Source: Anthoceros angustus
Taxonomy: Eukaryota; Streptophyta; Anthocerotopsida; Anthocerotales; Anthocerotaceae
Reading direction: 5' to 3'
NCBI GenBank assembly: GCA_010909165.1
Contig: VJWM01000186.1
Coordinates: forward strand, 62,001 to 126,000
DNA: 64,000 bases
Every line of letters starts with the position of its first letter. Within the stretch, counting starts at the first letter, position 1. This document shows, piece after piece, positions 33,141 to 46,844 of this stretch. The notes beneath the pieces are model-generated. The model was not told the DNA's origin. It saw only the letters and a program-made list of their open reading frames with translations, and made no database searches. Both the position numbers and the translations under genes were made by a program.

Positions 33141-36100
33141 TGGTGCGAACCTCCTCCCCATCCACTATTCCTTTTACTTTTGCCCTTTTGCAATACCACG
33201 TTTTACTTGGTAGTTACCGTCCTTCAATCGACCATATATAAATACACCGAATACATCCTTATACTATACACATGTAGTCTCTGATAAATGTAATATATTA
33301 TTCTAAGTGCTATAAGGCGTATTCAATTTCATATAAAATAAGTTTGTATACTATTATTCCATACGTACCTTTGCATACATATTCATGATACGGTACTATG
33401 TATTTACTATCGTGTAAATAGCGGCTCTTTCTACCCCTACTTTATAGCATGCGTGCGGTTTGTCCTTCCACGTCACCAATAGCCAGGCTTCAATATTTCC
33501 CCACCTATCACCTTATTGTGACGCATCACGTGAGGTTATGCCCCTACAAGATTGTCTTTGTGCGGAGGAGTTTTGGTATGCTCGGCTTATGCTTTTACGC
33601 CTCCATGTAAGGCACTTCCTACTCGTCATCGTATGCACCTCGAAACTTCCGCCCTCCGTTCGATTCCCAATTTTCTTCTTCCCCTCACTTGCGTTGGAGG
33701 CAAGCTTTGCCACTTCTCACTTCCCCTCCACTGGCACACCGTTGCACATACAAACCAACATGGCCATCATGAGTTACCCAACGTTAATGGGTGTACCAAT
33801 CACCAGACCATTTGCCTTACCTTCCTCCGGTCCCTCCTCGTATCTTACGCCTTGGTGGTTTCCTCTTGTCCTTCTTCCTGTCATTGCCCTTGTCACTTGC
33901 CCACTCTCCTCCTCCTCTTTTCCTCTTTTCGCCACCCTTTATCGGTGGCGTTGCCTCAGCGGGCTCCACTATGTAGGTCCATGCTCTCGGCATGAGGCAA
34001 GATATGTGTCAGCACGAAATTAGGCACATCGTCCTCTTGACTGCCTCTTGGATCGTCCACATATCGCGTCCCCCACGTCCCCCCCCCCTCACCATCTGCG
34101 CCTTTGCCCATATCAAAGGCGCACACATGATGCCCTCTTGAACCTCCTTCATTCTCTCTCCCCACGGACATCGCCTCATGCTAGTGGCGCCTTTTGGCCT
34201 GCCAGCATGGACTTTGGGTGATCCTTCCACCGCTCCTCCTACTCCCCTGCGTTTTTGGCTGTCCAACACAAGTGTGTTTCCTCCAGTGACGGATCGTTGC
34301 CCCTCCGTGGTCCACCACCCGACTCCTCCACACTCATTGTTCACGCCATTCAGCGGCGTCGTCAATCCATCCAGTCCCAGCCTCCACCCTCCATAAACAT
34401 GGCGTCACCTTGGTCTCGGGCACTCCTCCACCTCTTCTCCATTTGCTTGCTGCACGTGACCGGCCCTCGTCGCCTGCCTCCATTCACACCATTCCGGGCA
34501 TCGGCTTCCACCAACAGGCGATCGTGGTGTCGCGGGCACCACAATTTCCACCTGTCGTTTCCCCCTCTGCTGCCTCCCTCACCTTGCCCTCATGAGCGTG
34601 GCCCGTCTCCACTTCACGCTCTTGTTTCATCGTCGCCTTTCCCCCCAATACCGTTGTGCCCTCCTCTGTCCTCCTCCTCCCAAGCCCCTTAGTCCGCATT
34701 CCTTCCTAGCCTCTCACGTCCACATCACCACGTGCTGCTGCCTCCCACCCCTTCCTTCCGTCGCCTCGGAAGGCCACCATATCGAGGATCCATCTCCAAT
34801 TCAATGTCATTAAGCAAAATGGTCATTTCCTTGTTCTCCTTGCAATGGCGAATCTACGGTGTCTTGTCATACTCACCTTACCATGTAGGAACTCGCAGAA
34901 CCCCACTATGGACCGCCCACAGGCTGCATGGAAATCGTCCTCTTCAACCTCCCATACTGCCTCTTCTTCCGTTGGAAACCGCCCATGATTCTCAAACCTC
35001 ACCCACCGGCCGCCCTCCCTTTCCCCATGGGTTTGGACCCATCCCGTTTTGGCTAGCCTCTTTTCTTTTTTTACTTGATGGCTCAAACTTCCGTTCCTCT
35101 TCAACTCCATCCGAGCCCATGCAAGTGCATCTTCCCACTCTTCGTCATCCACCATGCTCGGTTTCTTCCCATGTCCTCCCCCCCTACCATTTCCTCTAGC
35201 TGACTTCCACACATCGAGTGCGTGTCCGCGTCATGCGAAGTGTCGGCTTATCTTGGACTTGACCACAGTGGAATGCTTGAGACAGTTTCACTAAGTGCTT
35301 TCTCTTCTTTGAACGTCCGCCATCTTGCGGTACCGAGTTCATTCACAACCCGTCCTCACGGTACCAGATTCGTGCCTTGCTCGGCCAGCTGAGTCCCTCC
35401 TTCATGTGGTTTTGCATGGCCTCCTTGACCATTTCACCCCATGCTTGTTTATCAAGGCTTTAACGATTGCATCGTTGTCCACCGCACTCACGCGCCATCA
35501 GACCTAGTCATCACATGAGTTAGAACACCACCCCTTGCGAAATTGATTGCGCCATTCGAGATCAAGTGCTGCGTGTCGGTCCGGCCTCTGCCCGGCTTGT
35601 GCCTTCCGATTCCACTTTCCCTTCACGCTGCCACGCCCGGCCCTCGAAGGTTGCCTCCCTTGTCCCCATGCTTAAACACCGCCGGCATGCGGTGCTCTGT
35701 GTTACCGTTTGTCCACCATGCCCTCTCACTGACGCACACTTTGAGCGTGTGCACACACTTGCATCACTTGCGGCAAAGTGTGCACTTTGCGACATCACCT
35801 CGTCGCGACAACCAACCTCATCCGGTAAATAGCTCCTCCTCTATTGTTCAATTCACGCAATGCTCCAACTCGCATCCGTCGGTGGGAGGTTCCGATCTCG
35901 GCGTCGTCAAAATCAACTCCTCGCCATCTCGCCCTCGCCTCTTACCTTCTGGGCCGTCTTGATGAGGCCGCTTCAGTCGCCGATGTCGAATGAAGACCCG
36001 GTGGGTGCGGGGATGACCCGACGAGGCGGTTGCCCCCATCCTCCCCACCCGGTACGGTCCATCGTCGTCGGCGCGTAGTGTGCACGCGCGCACGCGACGC

Positions 36101-36850
36101 AAGCCTCTGCCGCCTCTCCACCTTGAACCGGTTGTCCACCGCCTTCGTTCCATCTTTGAAGGCCTTCCCTCTCGGGTGAGCGCGGGCCATGAGTCCCATG
36201 CGCATTCAAGGCACCATTTTGAAAAAGCTTGTTTTGCAAAAGGCCGGTGGTCATTCACTATCGGACATTGTGCACTGCTACTTGCCCATAATCCGGTTTC
36301 GACCACAACCTCGACTGTGGAGCAATTTTCATGTCCCATTGGTTACGTTGTCGTTACTCGTGATGTATGATATTGCCCAAATGGCGCTCTCAATGCCCCC
36401 ATTACTCCATTTTAACTAATCATCGACTTCCTCGACCATTCCCACACGTCACTTGGGTATTGGCACATTCCGCCATTGGATCATGCTTGTTTGTTTGGAA
36501 ATACTTTAATGCCCACTTGGCATCTTGGTTTTGCCCCATCCGTTCACTACTCAAGCGACATGCCACAATCTATGTGCGGTATGGGTTCCTCCTCTCCATC
36601 CCTCGCCGGAGTAGGCACGGCCAAGGCCCACCCTGTTTCCATCCACTCTCCGGATGCATCATGCGAGTTACTGCGATGGCCACACAAATGGACCATCGAT
36701 GGAGTGCACCTGTACCGGAAACCTTCTCGGTATTCACAAGGTCAAACCCGTTATCGACTTCCGTGATGGCCTTGTCCTCTGGCCGACATCGTACCATCAA
36801 CCTTCAGTGGATTATACTCCTCAGAAGCGCATCCATGATATTTGCTCTAT
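33141..36850. other. CACTA-2 left arm, coding-like patches only
   Basis: Corresponds to 11531-15500. The minus-strand patches at 34820-35212 (EEWEDALAWARMELKRNGS; KTGWVQTHGERE) and 35850-36340 match those of CACTA-1 and support real but unidentified coding sequence. The remainder is pyrimidine-rich with no conserved frame. Confidence 0.45.
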
Positions 36851-36879
36851 GTGGCCGTAGAAGGCGCTCCTCTTGAGCT

Positions 36880-39560
36880 CCCGGCAGCTCCCACCCATAA
36901 ACTTTGCGCTGCTGCACTATCTTTTGTGCTCCGCCGCGTTTATGCCTCCGCTGATGAGGTGGCTGCCTTTGTTCCACATGTGACTATGTGCGATTGCACG
37001 CGGGCCATCCATTATAGCCCTCACTTGGGTCATAGCAGATGCCTCCCAAGCGCTCACCGCCCTTCTGCACCCACCTCTTGAAACTTCGTCGTTCCTCATG
37101 TGCACCGTACATCCTCACCTCTTCGTCGTACATGTCCAAAAGCGGCTGCATCACCTTCGTGTGATACACATAGTATGGGCTGGCGCACCTCAGCGGCATC
37201 CATTGTATGCAGACGGCCGACACCCAGACTTTTCTCCCACACGGTCCTCGGGACTCCATGATCCACGTGACCATAGCGCGGAGGAATGACATGCATACTG
37301 CCTCTCCTCTCTCTCCCCACGGCTATCTTGGACTCTGGTTTTGTGGCGCCTTATCCGCTTCTGGATCCTAAGTATCTCTCCACCGGGTACATCCACAGTG
37401 TGCACAATCAACCTCGTCCACTAAATGTATTATGAGGTGGGTTGATATATCAAAGACCTTTGGAGGAATTGCTTTTCGAGCACATCACCCATGACCTCTT
37501 CTCGTTGTGCTTGAATTTCATGGCATTGTCCATTGGCAAATCCATCTGTCTGATCGACCCAATTTCACAACCGCCTTGTACACCTCTGGGTCTATGCACC
37601 CCGAAGGACGATGGGAAGATGATTTCCGGCATGATGTGCGATCATGGCACTTCAACCACTTTGCCCCTCTAATTTCGCTCCTATGTTAGACCCATAGCAC
37701 TGGGCTTTATGCGTTTAATTCTCTCTCTATGACTTGGCGGAGGTCGTCTTTCGCCAAAGCGTAAGGCGCCTCGGGGCAATGGATCCTCTCCTAAGCCACA
37801 ACCACCTTTTCCCTCCATTGGCTTCCATGTCCATCCTTGATGCTAGGTCGTCTCGCTCTCCCGTCAAAGTGTGCCATATATCTGCATTGTTCTTTTCCAC
37901 GTGCATGACATCCTTTGGCGCCATCACAAGAAGGTGGCGCCAATATGGGAGCACCCTAAGCAGAAGACATCGGCGTTCCAAAATTTCCTCATTGCGGATC
38001 TCGGGTGGCGCACCTTCTCTGCGTATATATCTGTCACCACATCATCAAGCGTTGGTGGCACAGGTGGGGGACGGAGTTCCGCCCGTCCATCGTAGTCCAT
38101 GTCTTCCCACCGTCGCTATCGCCTTGACCACCTCCTGCCAACATAAACTGCTTTTTAAGATGAGAATAGCGGGAATCCAGTCCGGCCAATAATCCACACA
38201 CGGGTCCCTTTCACTTGCAATCCGGTCGGTGCCCAACCACAGGTAGTCGGCAATAATGACACCCTTCGCACCTAAAATGCCTCCTAGGATCGTTCACGGT
38301 ATTGAAAAGTCTTCCATGTCCACCTCTCCACAACTCTTCCGGTTCTTCTACCGCCATATAAACATCAAAATTTTTACCATGCGGTCTGGTACAATGAGAG
38401 GCATGATGACATGGGTCCTTAGCCCAGGAGGCATGTTGTGAGCGAATAGCATAAGCGGCCATATGGACGTGTTGGCACTGTGACCAAAGGGGTTGAAGCC
38501 GTCATGCATAATGCCAACCTCAAGTTGCGAGGTTCATCCCGAACCCTTCAAGCATCAAATACTCTCCATGTTGGGGTGTACGCCATCATGGACATGTCCC
38601 CATTCTCGCTTTGCCTCCCGGCGTACCAAGTCATCATCATGCTATTTCGCATTACGATGCGTTTCAATCGCGTCTTAGAGGAAATGCCGGAGGACCTTCG
38701 AAACGGTCTCGCTCATCAAACCCTTCCTTGTACCGCGTGCCACTGAGGGCAATGGGCGCTGCCATACTCACCCCGAATAGAATACAATCTTTTCACAAGC
38801 ATGGATTTTCACGTATCTTGGCCCAAACATGTGCAACATGACTTTGCCTCGTACATGTCCTTGGCTTGTTGGGCGGCAAAATATCCACACTTAAGAGCTT
38901 TAAAAGTGCGTCACGACGTCAGCGATGTCATACATCGTTTGCCAGGCAACAAGATGTTGCGCTTAGCCTTTCTTTCGATTGGACTTCCTCTTCAATGTGG
39001 TATAACGTTTCGCCTCGACAGCGGTACACTGGACTCCATCCTGCGCCGCAACATCCGTGGCTTCCAACTCGTCCTGTGTACGCCGGGCATATCATCACCT
39101 CCGAACCCTCATCCATACTTTCGTCGTCGGAACTACTAGTGTGGTCGGTAGGATGGCCATTCGTTCCTGTCGGACCCATCGAGCCCGATCCGAATCCGTG
39201 GGGCGGACGCCTTCAAGACGGCGCTCTTCTATGCGCTCGTGTCGCCGACCGCAAAAACCACCTTAAAGCTAGAATTGGAGTGCATTTGCTGGCCATTGAT
39301 GCGAGAGAACTCACACAGCGGGTGCTGGGCAGCGAGTGAATTCTTGAAATGTGTCTTAATCGAGCTGCGAGCTCGACACCATGGTGGCGGGGACAATACA
39401 TGTACATGCATTTCGTGGCATCCTCCCGGTGATCTGGTAGGCACGGCAACCACGGCTGACAAAGGTGGTACATCCGTTATCCGAACGCCCGTCCCCACGG
39501 TGTGCTATCATGACTTCATGACCCATAAACACGACGACACGTAGGGTGGGCGTGCTTGCG
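36880..39560 (-). pseudogene. TNP2-like CACTA transposase, CACTA-2
   Basis: Same protein as at 15515-18120, more fragmented: 37981-37727 encodes YWRHLLVMAPKDVMHVEKN and ERDDLASRMDMEANGGKRWL; 38462-38211 carries KNFDVYMAVEEPEELWRGG and FNTVNDPRRHFRC; 37320-36984 carries the DUF4218-type tail (CASPYYVYHTKVMQPLLDMY). No frame exceeds about 160 codons. Breaks fall at different places from those in CACTA-1, so the two copies were not inactivated by one shared event, or the breaks are not biological. Confidence 0.82.
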
Positions 39561-39589
39561 AAACCATGGACGGAAGCACAAACGCGTCA

Positions 39590-42500
39590 CACCTTATGGA
39601 GATCCGCCGTCCGTGATGACCCATCGGCGGGTAAGTCGACCGATCGATCGGGCAAAGCGCTGCCGAGGCGATGCACGCATCGACGGCGGCATGTGGACAA
39701 GAACCTCGCGCCTCGGACATGAGCAGCAATTTTGCGACCGAGCCACCACCGTCTTCCAATCCCAACTCGGTAGGAGCACGGTTGGCGAGCACGCCATGGA
39801 TGCACGCAATGTTCGCGATGTAGCTGGCGGCGTGGAAGCTGCCGGTATGTCAGCGTGGTAGCCGACTCTTCCGACGGGGCGGGATTGGGCGTAGTGTAGG
39901 GTGACACGCAATGGAAAGGGAGGATGTCTTGTGGCTAGCTTGGTGGTCGCACCAGCGGTCGGGGATGGTTGACACGCGATCATTGCATTTGGGGATGCGT
40001 GTTTTGATTTAAAGTTGATTACACACAATCCAAAAGTTCGACAACGGCCTTGATCGTCCTAAGCTTGCAAGCAAATGCGAACAAAGCGTTCGGAGGCGCC
40101 TTCCCCTTGGTGTAAACAACCTCCTTCATGTCCACTTCGTCACAAGGAATAGTGTTGAGCTCATTGTCTCAAAGTCTGTCTGACTCCCATGTTGCGTCGC
40201 CATTCACTGAAAGGGCAGACCCGAACCCGCAGAGTGTTCCATCTTTGTCTCCAACGCATCCCAATTCCATTCAGTGAAGTGTGTAGCTTGACCACGGTGG
40301 CGCCGGACGTGAAGCCCCCATCGGCGTTTGTTCTATCGAAGCGACTCAATTTCGAACCTCCTCCTTGGATCGTGGCCTCTGCAGTAGCTCGAATGCGGTT
40401 CGCCTCTTCTTCCCATGGAGGAAATGTGGCTTGACTGGCGGCACTCCGAGCGCCCGGATGCGTCGCCGCCACAGCGATTGCTCCTCCACTTTCCTCTTGC
40501 CTTCGCATCACCCGGGATCGGTCCCTACGGGAGGGTGGCGTGTACATCCCTTACCCTTCTCTCTCAATCTCCCTTTCGCCTTCAACTTCCGAGGCTTGCG
40601 AGCGCGACCGCAATCCTTGCCAATTCTCTCCATCGAGGTATGCAATGGACTGGAATCTAGAGAATGCCTTGTGCATCTAGGAGGGAGGAGACAAAGAGCT
40701 ATAGCACCAATCACCATACTTTGTTTATTACGCGTGACTCGGAAGGGCGTGCAAGCGGTGACTTGTCATGTCCGGTATGAGCGGGCACCAAACCATACCC
40801 ATCCATTCCGCCAAGCGGGCAGGGCAGTCATCGAGTTTTATTGGGTGACGAGAAGTACACGTAGTGATCAAAGAAGAAGGACTTTCCCATCCCGCGTTTA
40901 ATTACGGTAATCATATACCCCACATTGTGAGGTATAAACCGTCCCTAGTCACACGGACGTGATCCGAGGCGGCAGAGCCAAGGCGGCACTCCATACCAGT
41001 CCTTGATGGCCGACAAGAGGAGAGCAACCTCCGTCCATCATCCTTGATGGCCATCGTCATTGTGAGGCTGCTCGTCCTTGATGGGCATCGTCGGTTTCGA
41101 CCGCAACAACGATGTGCAAACACTTCGCAATGATCCACAAACAGCGGTGAGGGAGCGGAATGTTGCGGGTTAAATCAATGCGGATTCCACAACACTTCAC
41201 TGCAGCATGAACTTGCGGGTTGGAGAAAAGGGCCAAACAAAAGTGTTCACATGCGGCGCCTCGGAGCACCAATCCATACCGTGTGCGGTCACGAACACCA
41301 TGCCCGCACCGGTAGAAGGGACCACCTCGCTAGAGAAGGAACCACCTCGCCACCGCAAGCGCCGTGAGGGATAGCAAGGAGACGACTCCCGTGAAGGCGG
41401 GACACGCGCCCAACATTCCCATATGATCCTTGATGGCCATCGCCATATTTCCAGTTAGGCGGTGAAGATGGAGACATGCACACACGCCTCGTCTGCGAGC
41501 TACCGATGGATACCCACGGTGGTTTCGGCAGGCTCGTTGCGGCATACTTGCACATGTCCGTCATAGACGGCAAAGAGCGACGGCGAGGCGTGTTTCCGGA
41601 AGACAAGCTCGCCCTCGGATGCGAAGATGACCAAAACAAAGGTAGTAGCGTGAAGCGAGGGCAAGGTGGTGACATTTAAAGCGGAACACCGACCTTAGGC
41701 AGCCTCTTGTCCTCCGTGCCACATCGGGTTGCGGATGAGAGGATCTTGAATTTCGCCGTTCCTTACATGTGAGAAAGGAGACATGGCGGTGGCATGGCGG
41801 CCGTCATCGAGCGATGGCGGTTGGCGGTAAATTCATGGAGGCGGTGGCGCGGGGCAAGCGAGCCGGAACACGAAGGTAGATGTCATGTCTCCCAAGGTCC
41901 GGATATCCTTTGCGGACGCGGCCAGAGTGTCAGGCCGTCATTGGCGTCTGCCAAGGTGTGAATACATGACACGTTACGCCATGTGTGATTGGTGGACGCA
42001 CAGGAGTCTCGAGCGATGCACATCATTATATGGGAGAACGAATTGGCATATATGGCAAATTCACATACGGCGGTCCTTCATTCATGGCATAATGAATGGG
42101 GGCATTTAGTTTGCTTGAATGGCTCTCACGTGCCACCTACCGTCCTTGCACAATGGTGTAGAAGCGGATACCGAACGAGCAGGCGCGTCGTCAATGCACG
42201 ACCTTCGGACATGGCATGTTTTCTACCATGCCACGGCTTTTCAAATATTAAATGGCTTCACCACACCTTTCTTGGACAACGGTGGAAGACAAGTTTATCA
42301 CGAGAGATAGGAGCCATTGTCTTTGGTTCATGGCGGTTATCGAAGGCCATGACATTGTCATGGCCTTCAACATAGGGACCATACATGGCATGCATGGAGG
42401 AATGGCGGCATACAAGGTATGCGGTGGCATGGCAAGCATGCCATGCGAAGTCTCCTCCTCTCCTCTTCCTCCTCCCCACCACACGCCCACCCGCACCACT

Positions 42501-42640
42501 CCCCACACACCATGGCACCGCCATACCGTCACCACGGCTCGGAATGTGGTCGCGGACATCGTCGCATCGGGCTGGATCGGTAGGCAATGTGGTATGCGAG
42601 AACGGGCAAAGCATAAAAATAGCAAATTAACACATGCATG
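39590..42640. other. Central part of CACTA-2, no recognisable gene
   Basis: Third collinear version of the 18.2-21.3 kb segment. About 90 bp from TCCTTCATTCATGGCATAAT (~42075) onward is identical in all three versions. Confidence 0.5.
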
Positions 42641-42779
42641 GTCCGTGGAGCATGGCGGTTCTAAGCTGGTCTTGCCCTTGAAATGGCATGCCACATGGCA
42701 TTCGAAATGGCATTACACTTGTCCTTGGGTCGCCAATAGATGATTAAATGCAAAATTGTCTTATTGGAGGAATTGTCTA

Positions 42780-43240
42780 CAATCATTTGTCCTTGTGTCC
42801 TGGTAATCCACAAAGGGCAAATTTGTCCTTGGCTCTCCAAATGGTCATCCGAATGGCCAAAATTGACATGAGGCAGACATGGTCATGGAATGAGGAACAT
42901 TTGTCCTTGGGTCACGAAATGATCATGCATGATGGGAATGTATTGTCCTTGGACCACGTAATGAACAATGGCATTATTGTCCGTCGATCAAAATGATCTT
43001 CCATAATGGGAAACATTTGTCCTTGGCTTTAAATGGTCATCCGAATGGCCAAAATTGACCGAGGCCAAGATGGTCATGACAAATGAGGAACATTTGTCCT
43101 TGGGTCACGAAATGACCATACATAACGGAATGTTTTGTCCTTGGACCACGAAATGCGCATGAGCAAAGGGAAATTATTTTCCTTCGATGAGGATATGGTA
43201 ATCCATAATGGGCTAAATTTGTCCTTGGATGACGAAAATC
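42780..43240. repeat. 42-bp tandem array in CACTA-2
   Basis: TTGTCCTTGG-cored units as in CACTA-1. The plus frame 42748-42996 again reads LSL..GNPQ / EEHLSLGHEMIMHDGN. Confidence 0.8.
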
Positions 43241-43669
43241 GTATAAAACGGATGCCTATATATGCCAAACATGCATGGATGCCATATGTGCCGAATGGTG
43301 TGGTGGACAATCGCGGTTGCGCAGTGTTTTAGGCATGTGAATGCCACATGTACACATATAGGTGGTGGCGCAAACTCCGAGTTTGTGCCGCGAAATCGGC
43401 ATGCATGGCACATGAGCCGGTGGCATGCCCTAGGACTTGCTCGCCTCCCCCTTCTCCTCTTGCCCCTCTTCCCCATCACCAGGTTACCTCACCGCCTTGT
43501 CGGCCATCGTCGCCGAGTTCCTGTTCACTTTGTCGTTATCGGTTGTGCATGCGGTGACTCGGTTGGCCTTCCTCGACCATGGTTTGGGACGTTGACTTTG
43601 AGGATTTGGCTGAAGCTGTCGCTTAAGCCTGGAACAACGCCGCCAATCCGGCGCGGATGTCGGTGCCCA

Positions 43670-45060
43670 TAACGCCGCCGGAAGGAGGAGAGTTGGGGCC
43701 CATCGGCGCGTTGCGCCGAGGGAGAATCGGGCCGGAAAATGGTCCAAGAAGGGGACTTGGCGCGGAGCGGCCCGGCCGGATGGAAGCACGGCGGATGGTG
43801 GAAGCGCGGCAAGTGAGGTGGGCGGTCGTGGAGAAAGCCGATTCCAAGTGAGAGGGTGGATGCCCATGGCGTGGAGCGGCGAGAGAGAGGAGGTGCCGGA
43901 GGAGCCTTCTGAGGAGTGGAGTCTCTCAAGAGGCGATGCTCAGAGCGGGGGAGTGGGTGTCTCCAACGGTGGGGAGCTAACGCTTCTGCTTCAGGAGAGA
44001 TTCGCTGTCGGAGGAGGGATGCCAGGGCGACATCCGGAGGGAACGAGGACATTGGCCTTAGTGAGCTTGAGGGCTGTGTCCAACTTGAGGAGCATGGTGG
44101 TGGTGCACAAGAGGGTGACCCCTGGGCTGAGAGAGATGGCATACGTTTTGTGGACCTTCCGCCGGTGGCGACGGACAACCCCAACAACGTGGCGGGAGAG
44201 GGAGGAGCCTTTGGAGGAGGAGACTGCTGGTGGGCGCGGTTGCGAGGAGGAGGCCAAGGAGCGCATGCCTATGATGGTGAGGAGGGCGGTGAGGAGGACA
44301 CCACGCGAGGATGGGGAGGAGCGAGGAGGAAGATGTGGAGATGGCGGATCGAGGTCGAGGAAGACATGCCGACTACATTGCCACACATGAAATTGGAGAA
44401 TTGAGCACGGCCGGTAAGCCATTAGGGCGATGTCATAGCCGTGTTGTGCTACATGGGCGTGGTGGCGTGTACATGGGCATGAGCCGGTTATGCGATGGAG
44501 GGTGGATAGAGAATGAGGAGGAGGATGAAGAGTCGTCCGATGAGGAAGGACGAGTGAGGAAGGCCTTCCACCAGCGTGTGTTGGAGCTAGTGTGTGCAAA
44601 AATGGAGCTGATGATGCCATGGTCGAGCCACGACGAAAGTTTGCGAGAAAGACTGGTGAGGAAGGTAGAGTATGAGTTTGCAAGTATAGAGCGCGAGGAT
44701 ATTGTGGCCAGGTTTGCAGGTGCATCGCGGACAAGGAACCACAATGTGGGCAAGAAGGTGCGGCAAGCTGCAATTCTGTGGAGGGAGAAGGGGAAGGATG
44801 CAAAATGGCTGCATCCGCCTAATGTGAGCACGAAGGCATGGAGAAAGGCTGTGGAGCAAGCCGTGGTGACGCAGCATGGGGTGTGTGGCCAACCAGGCCG
44901 CAACGTCGGCAAGAATTGCGCGAGCATGGGACGAATCCCTTTGGTCCAAGAGGAGCAAAGGAGTTCGAGAAACGGTATGTCCAACGCCGGGAGGGGCGCA
45001 ACCTGGATGAGTTGAAGTGGGCAAGGCATGGATTGGACAGACATCTTATCGAGTGGTAAA
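43670..45060 (+). pseudogene. Second CACTA gene (TnpA-like position), CACTA-2
   Basis: Best preserved version. 43916-44404 contains GNEDIGLSELEG and RFVDLPPVATDNPNN. 44311-45015 (234 codons) contains an acidic run WIENEEEDEESSDEEGR, then LRERLVRKVEYEFASIERED, SRTRNHNVGKKVRQAAILWR and NVSTKAWRKAVEQAVV. A third frame supplies the C-terminus AKEFEKRYVQRREGRNLDEL and RHLIEW, ending at the TAA at 45057-45059. I do not recognise the family. Its place, opposite in direction to the transposase and toward the other end, is where many CACTA elements carry a DNA-binding accessory protein. That identification is inference. At least two frameshifts are needed as written. Confidence 0.5.
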
Positions 45061-46479
45061 ATAGTCGTTGTGATTAATGGAATGCTTGGTTGTGATATGT
45101 AGGTTTCGCTATGTAGGACGTGGTAGTGATGCGTGTGCATGACCGAGGAAGAAGGGAAGGAAAAGGTGGAAGGTGAAGGCCGGTCGTGAAGGAAGGCAGA
45201 ACCCGGTGGAGAGAAGGAAGATGGAGGGAAGGTGCCAAGCAGGGGCGTCACCGTCAAGTGATGCCGGAGGCAACGTGGATGGTGGGGATCGAGGAGGTGT
45301 GATGGCGATGCCAAGGCGTATCACGATCCGTGTCAAAAGCGTGAGTAGGGTGGCAACTTGAGAGATTGAATGCTATTCGTTTGCCGTCGTAATTGTGGAA
45401 GTGGTGATTTGGCAGCCTATGGGGCCAGGAGTGAAGGGCTAGCCATTGAGGCTAGTGGGTCGAATGCCGCCCACGTAGGTGGACCACACCGGGGCGAACG
45501 AGGAGGTCGAGCGAGGGTCAAGCAAAAGACAACGGTGTTGAAGCGCAAGAGGAGTCGGTGGTGGCGAAGGCGCAAGTGACATAGGAATGGTTGGTACATC
45601 TATGGGTAGGGGGCCGTTTGTGGAGGGGAATGTAATGGTCGAGATGTTTTCCTGCGACGATGGAGTCGCCCGGTGCATGGGTGGACCGTGATGGTCAATT
45701 AGCAACAAACAAGAGGGAATTGGTCTGCCCACCTTTGTAGCCTAGCATTGACATGGGTCCTTTGTGAAAGTGGTTATAGAGGTCATTTGGATAGGTGTAG
45801 GAAGATGTGGAGGAACCCGAAACCATTGGTGTTGGTCCAAGAGTCACCAAGTGACGCGTCGTCGCCGATTCGAGGCACATGTTGGTGGTGCACGGACGCA
45901 TATGCCCATATCACGTGGAGTTCGTATTGCATCGGTGGAAACAAAGGCAAGGGATAGAGGACGTTGAAGTGTCCAAAAATTTGATTTAAATTGTCAATAA
46001 AATCAAACACTTAGATATATAAGGTATGAGAGTGACGTAAGGGTTAGCACATATATATTATTATATAAACAAGTCTTGATGCCTATATATACGTGTACAT
46101 TATACAAAGAGGCATGTAAATACACTAATATAATAGAAGTATAACAGATGGATGTGTACATATAAGCGTACACATACTTATGTCTTGAAGCCTACAAACA
46201 TATATATGTATATTGAGTATATGCAAAGGAGGTAAAAGGAAGGAAGGACAGCAAGCGGAGAGGTCATTGTAACAAGCAAGTTGAAAGAGGAATAGTGGAA
46301 GAGTATAAAATGGCGTGATAGGGGAGGTCCTTCTCACGGTCATGAGGAGGAGAAGTGAAAGAGTATAAAAGGGTGTGATAAGGGGGCAATAAATAGGAGG
46401 GTGAGGTGGAGAGAGACCAAGTATTGTGTTAAGATGGGGTGAGAAGGTGGATAAGAAAAGGACACCTTGAACACCAAGC

Positions 46480-46844
46480 CACCATAAAGTGTTGCAATTT
46501 TGAAGTGGTACATGAAGTGAGAGACCAAGCATTGTGTTAGGATGGTGGGAGAAGGAAGAGAAAGAATGGACCAACAACCAAGCCATCAAACCATCTTGGA
46601 AGTTGGAAGTGGTACATAAAATTGCAACACGTAACAAGGCGGTGGGAAATTATTAACAATGCTTGTGAGAGGGGTGTACCAAGGGGAGGTGGGAAGAGAG
46701 AGTGCGGGTTCGTGTTAAGATACATTTGCACCAAACGGGACAGAACTAACAAACTTAATACCAACCCTCCAAAACATGTTGCGATGTGGAAGTGTAACAA
46801 AAATTGCAACATCCTTTGTATAAGGGTGCCCTTTTCTAGTAGGG
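46480..46844. repeat. Right subterminal repeats and TIR, CACTA-2
   Basis: GTTGCAAT, TTGCAACA and GTGTAACA motifs as in CACTA-1, ending with the inverted TIR. An AT-rich stretch with TATATATA (46020-46215) lies inward. Confidence 0.85.

Larger units (their letters stand above)
32869..46844 (-). mobile_element. CACTA-superfamily DNA transposon, copy 2 (14.0 kb)
   Basis: Left TIR CCCTACTAGAAAAGGGCACC at 32869; right end inverse of the same at 46825-46844; ATG at 32866-32868 and 46845-46847. Same gene order as CACTA-1. The host retroelement is entered at exactly the same base, so the two copies derive from one insertion that was later duplicated with its flanks. Confidence 0.92.
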
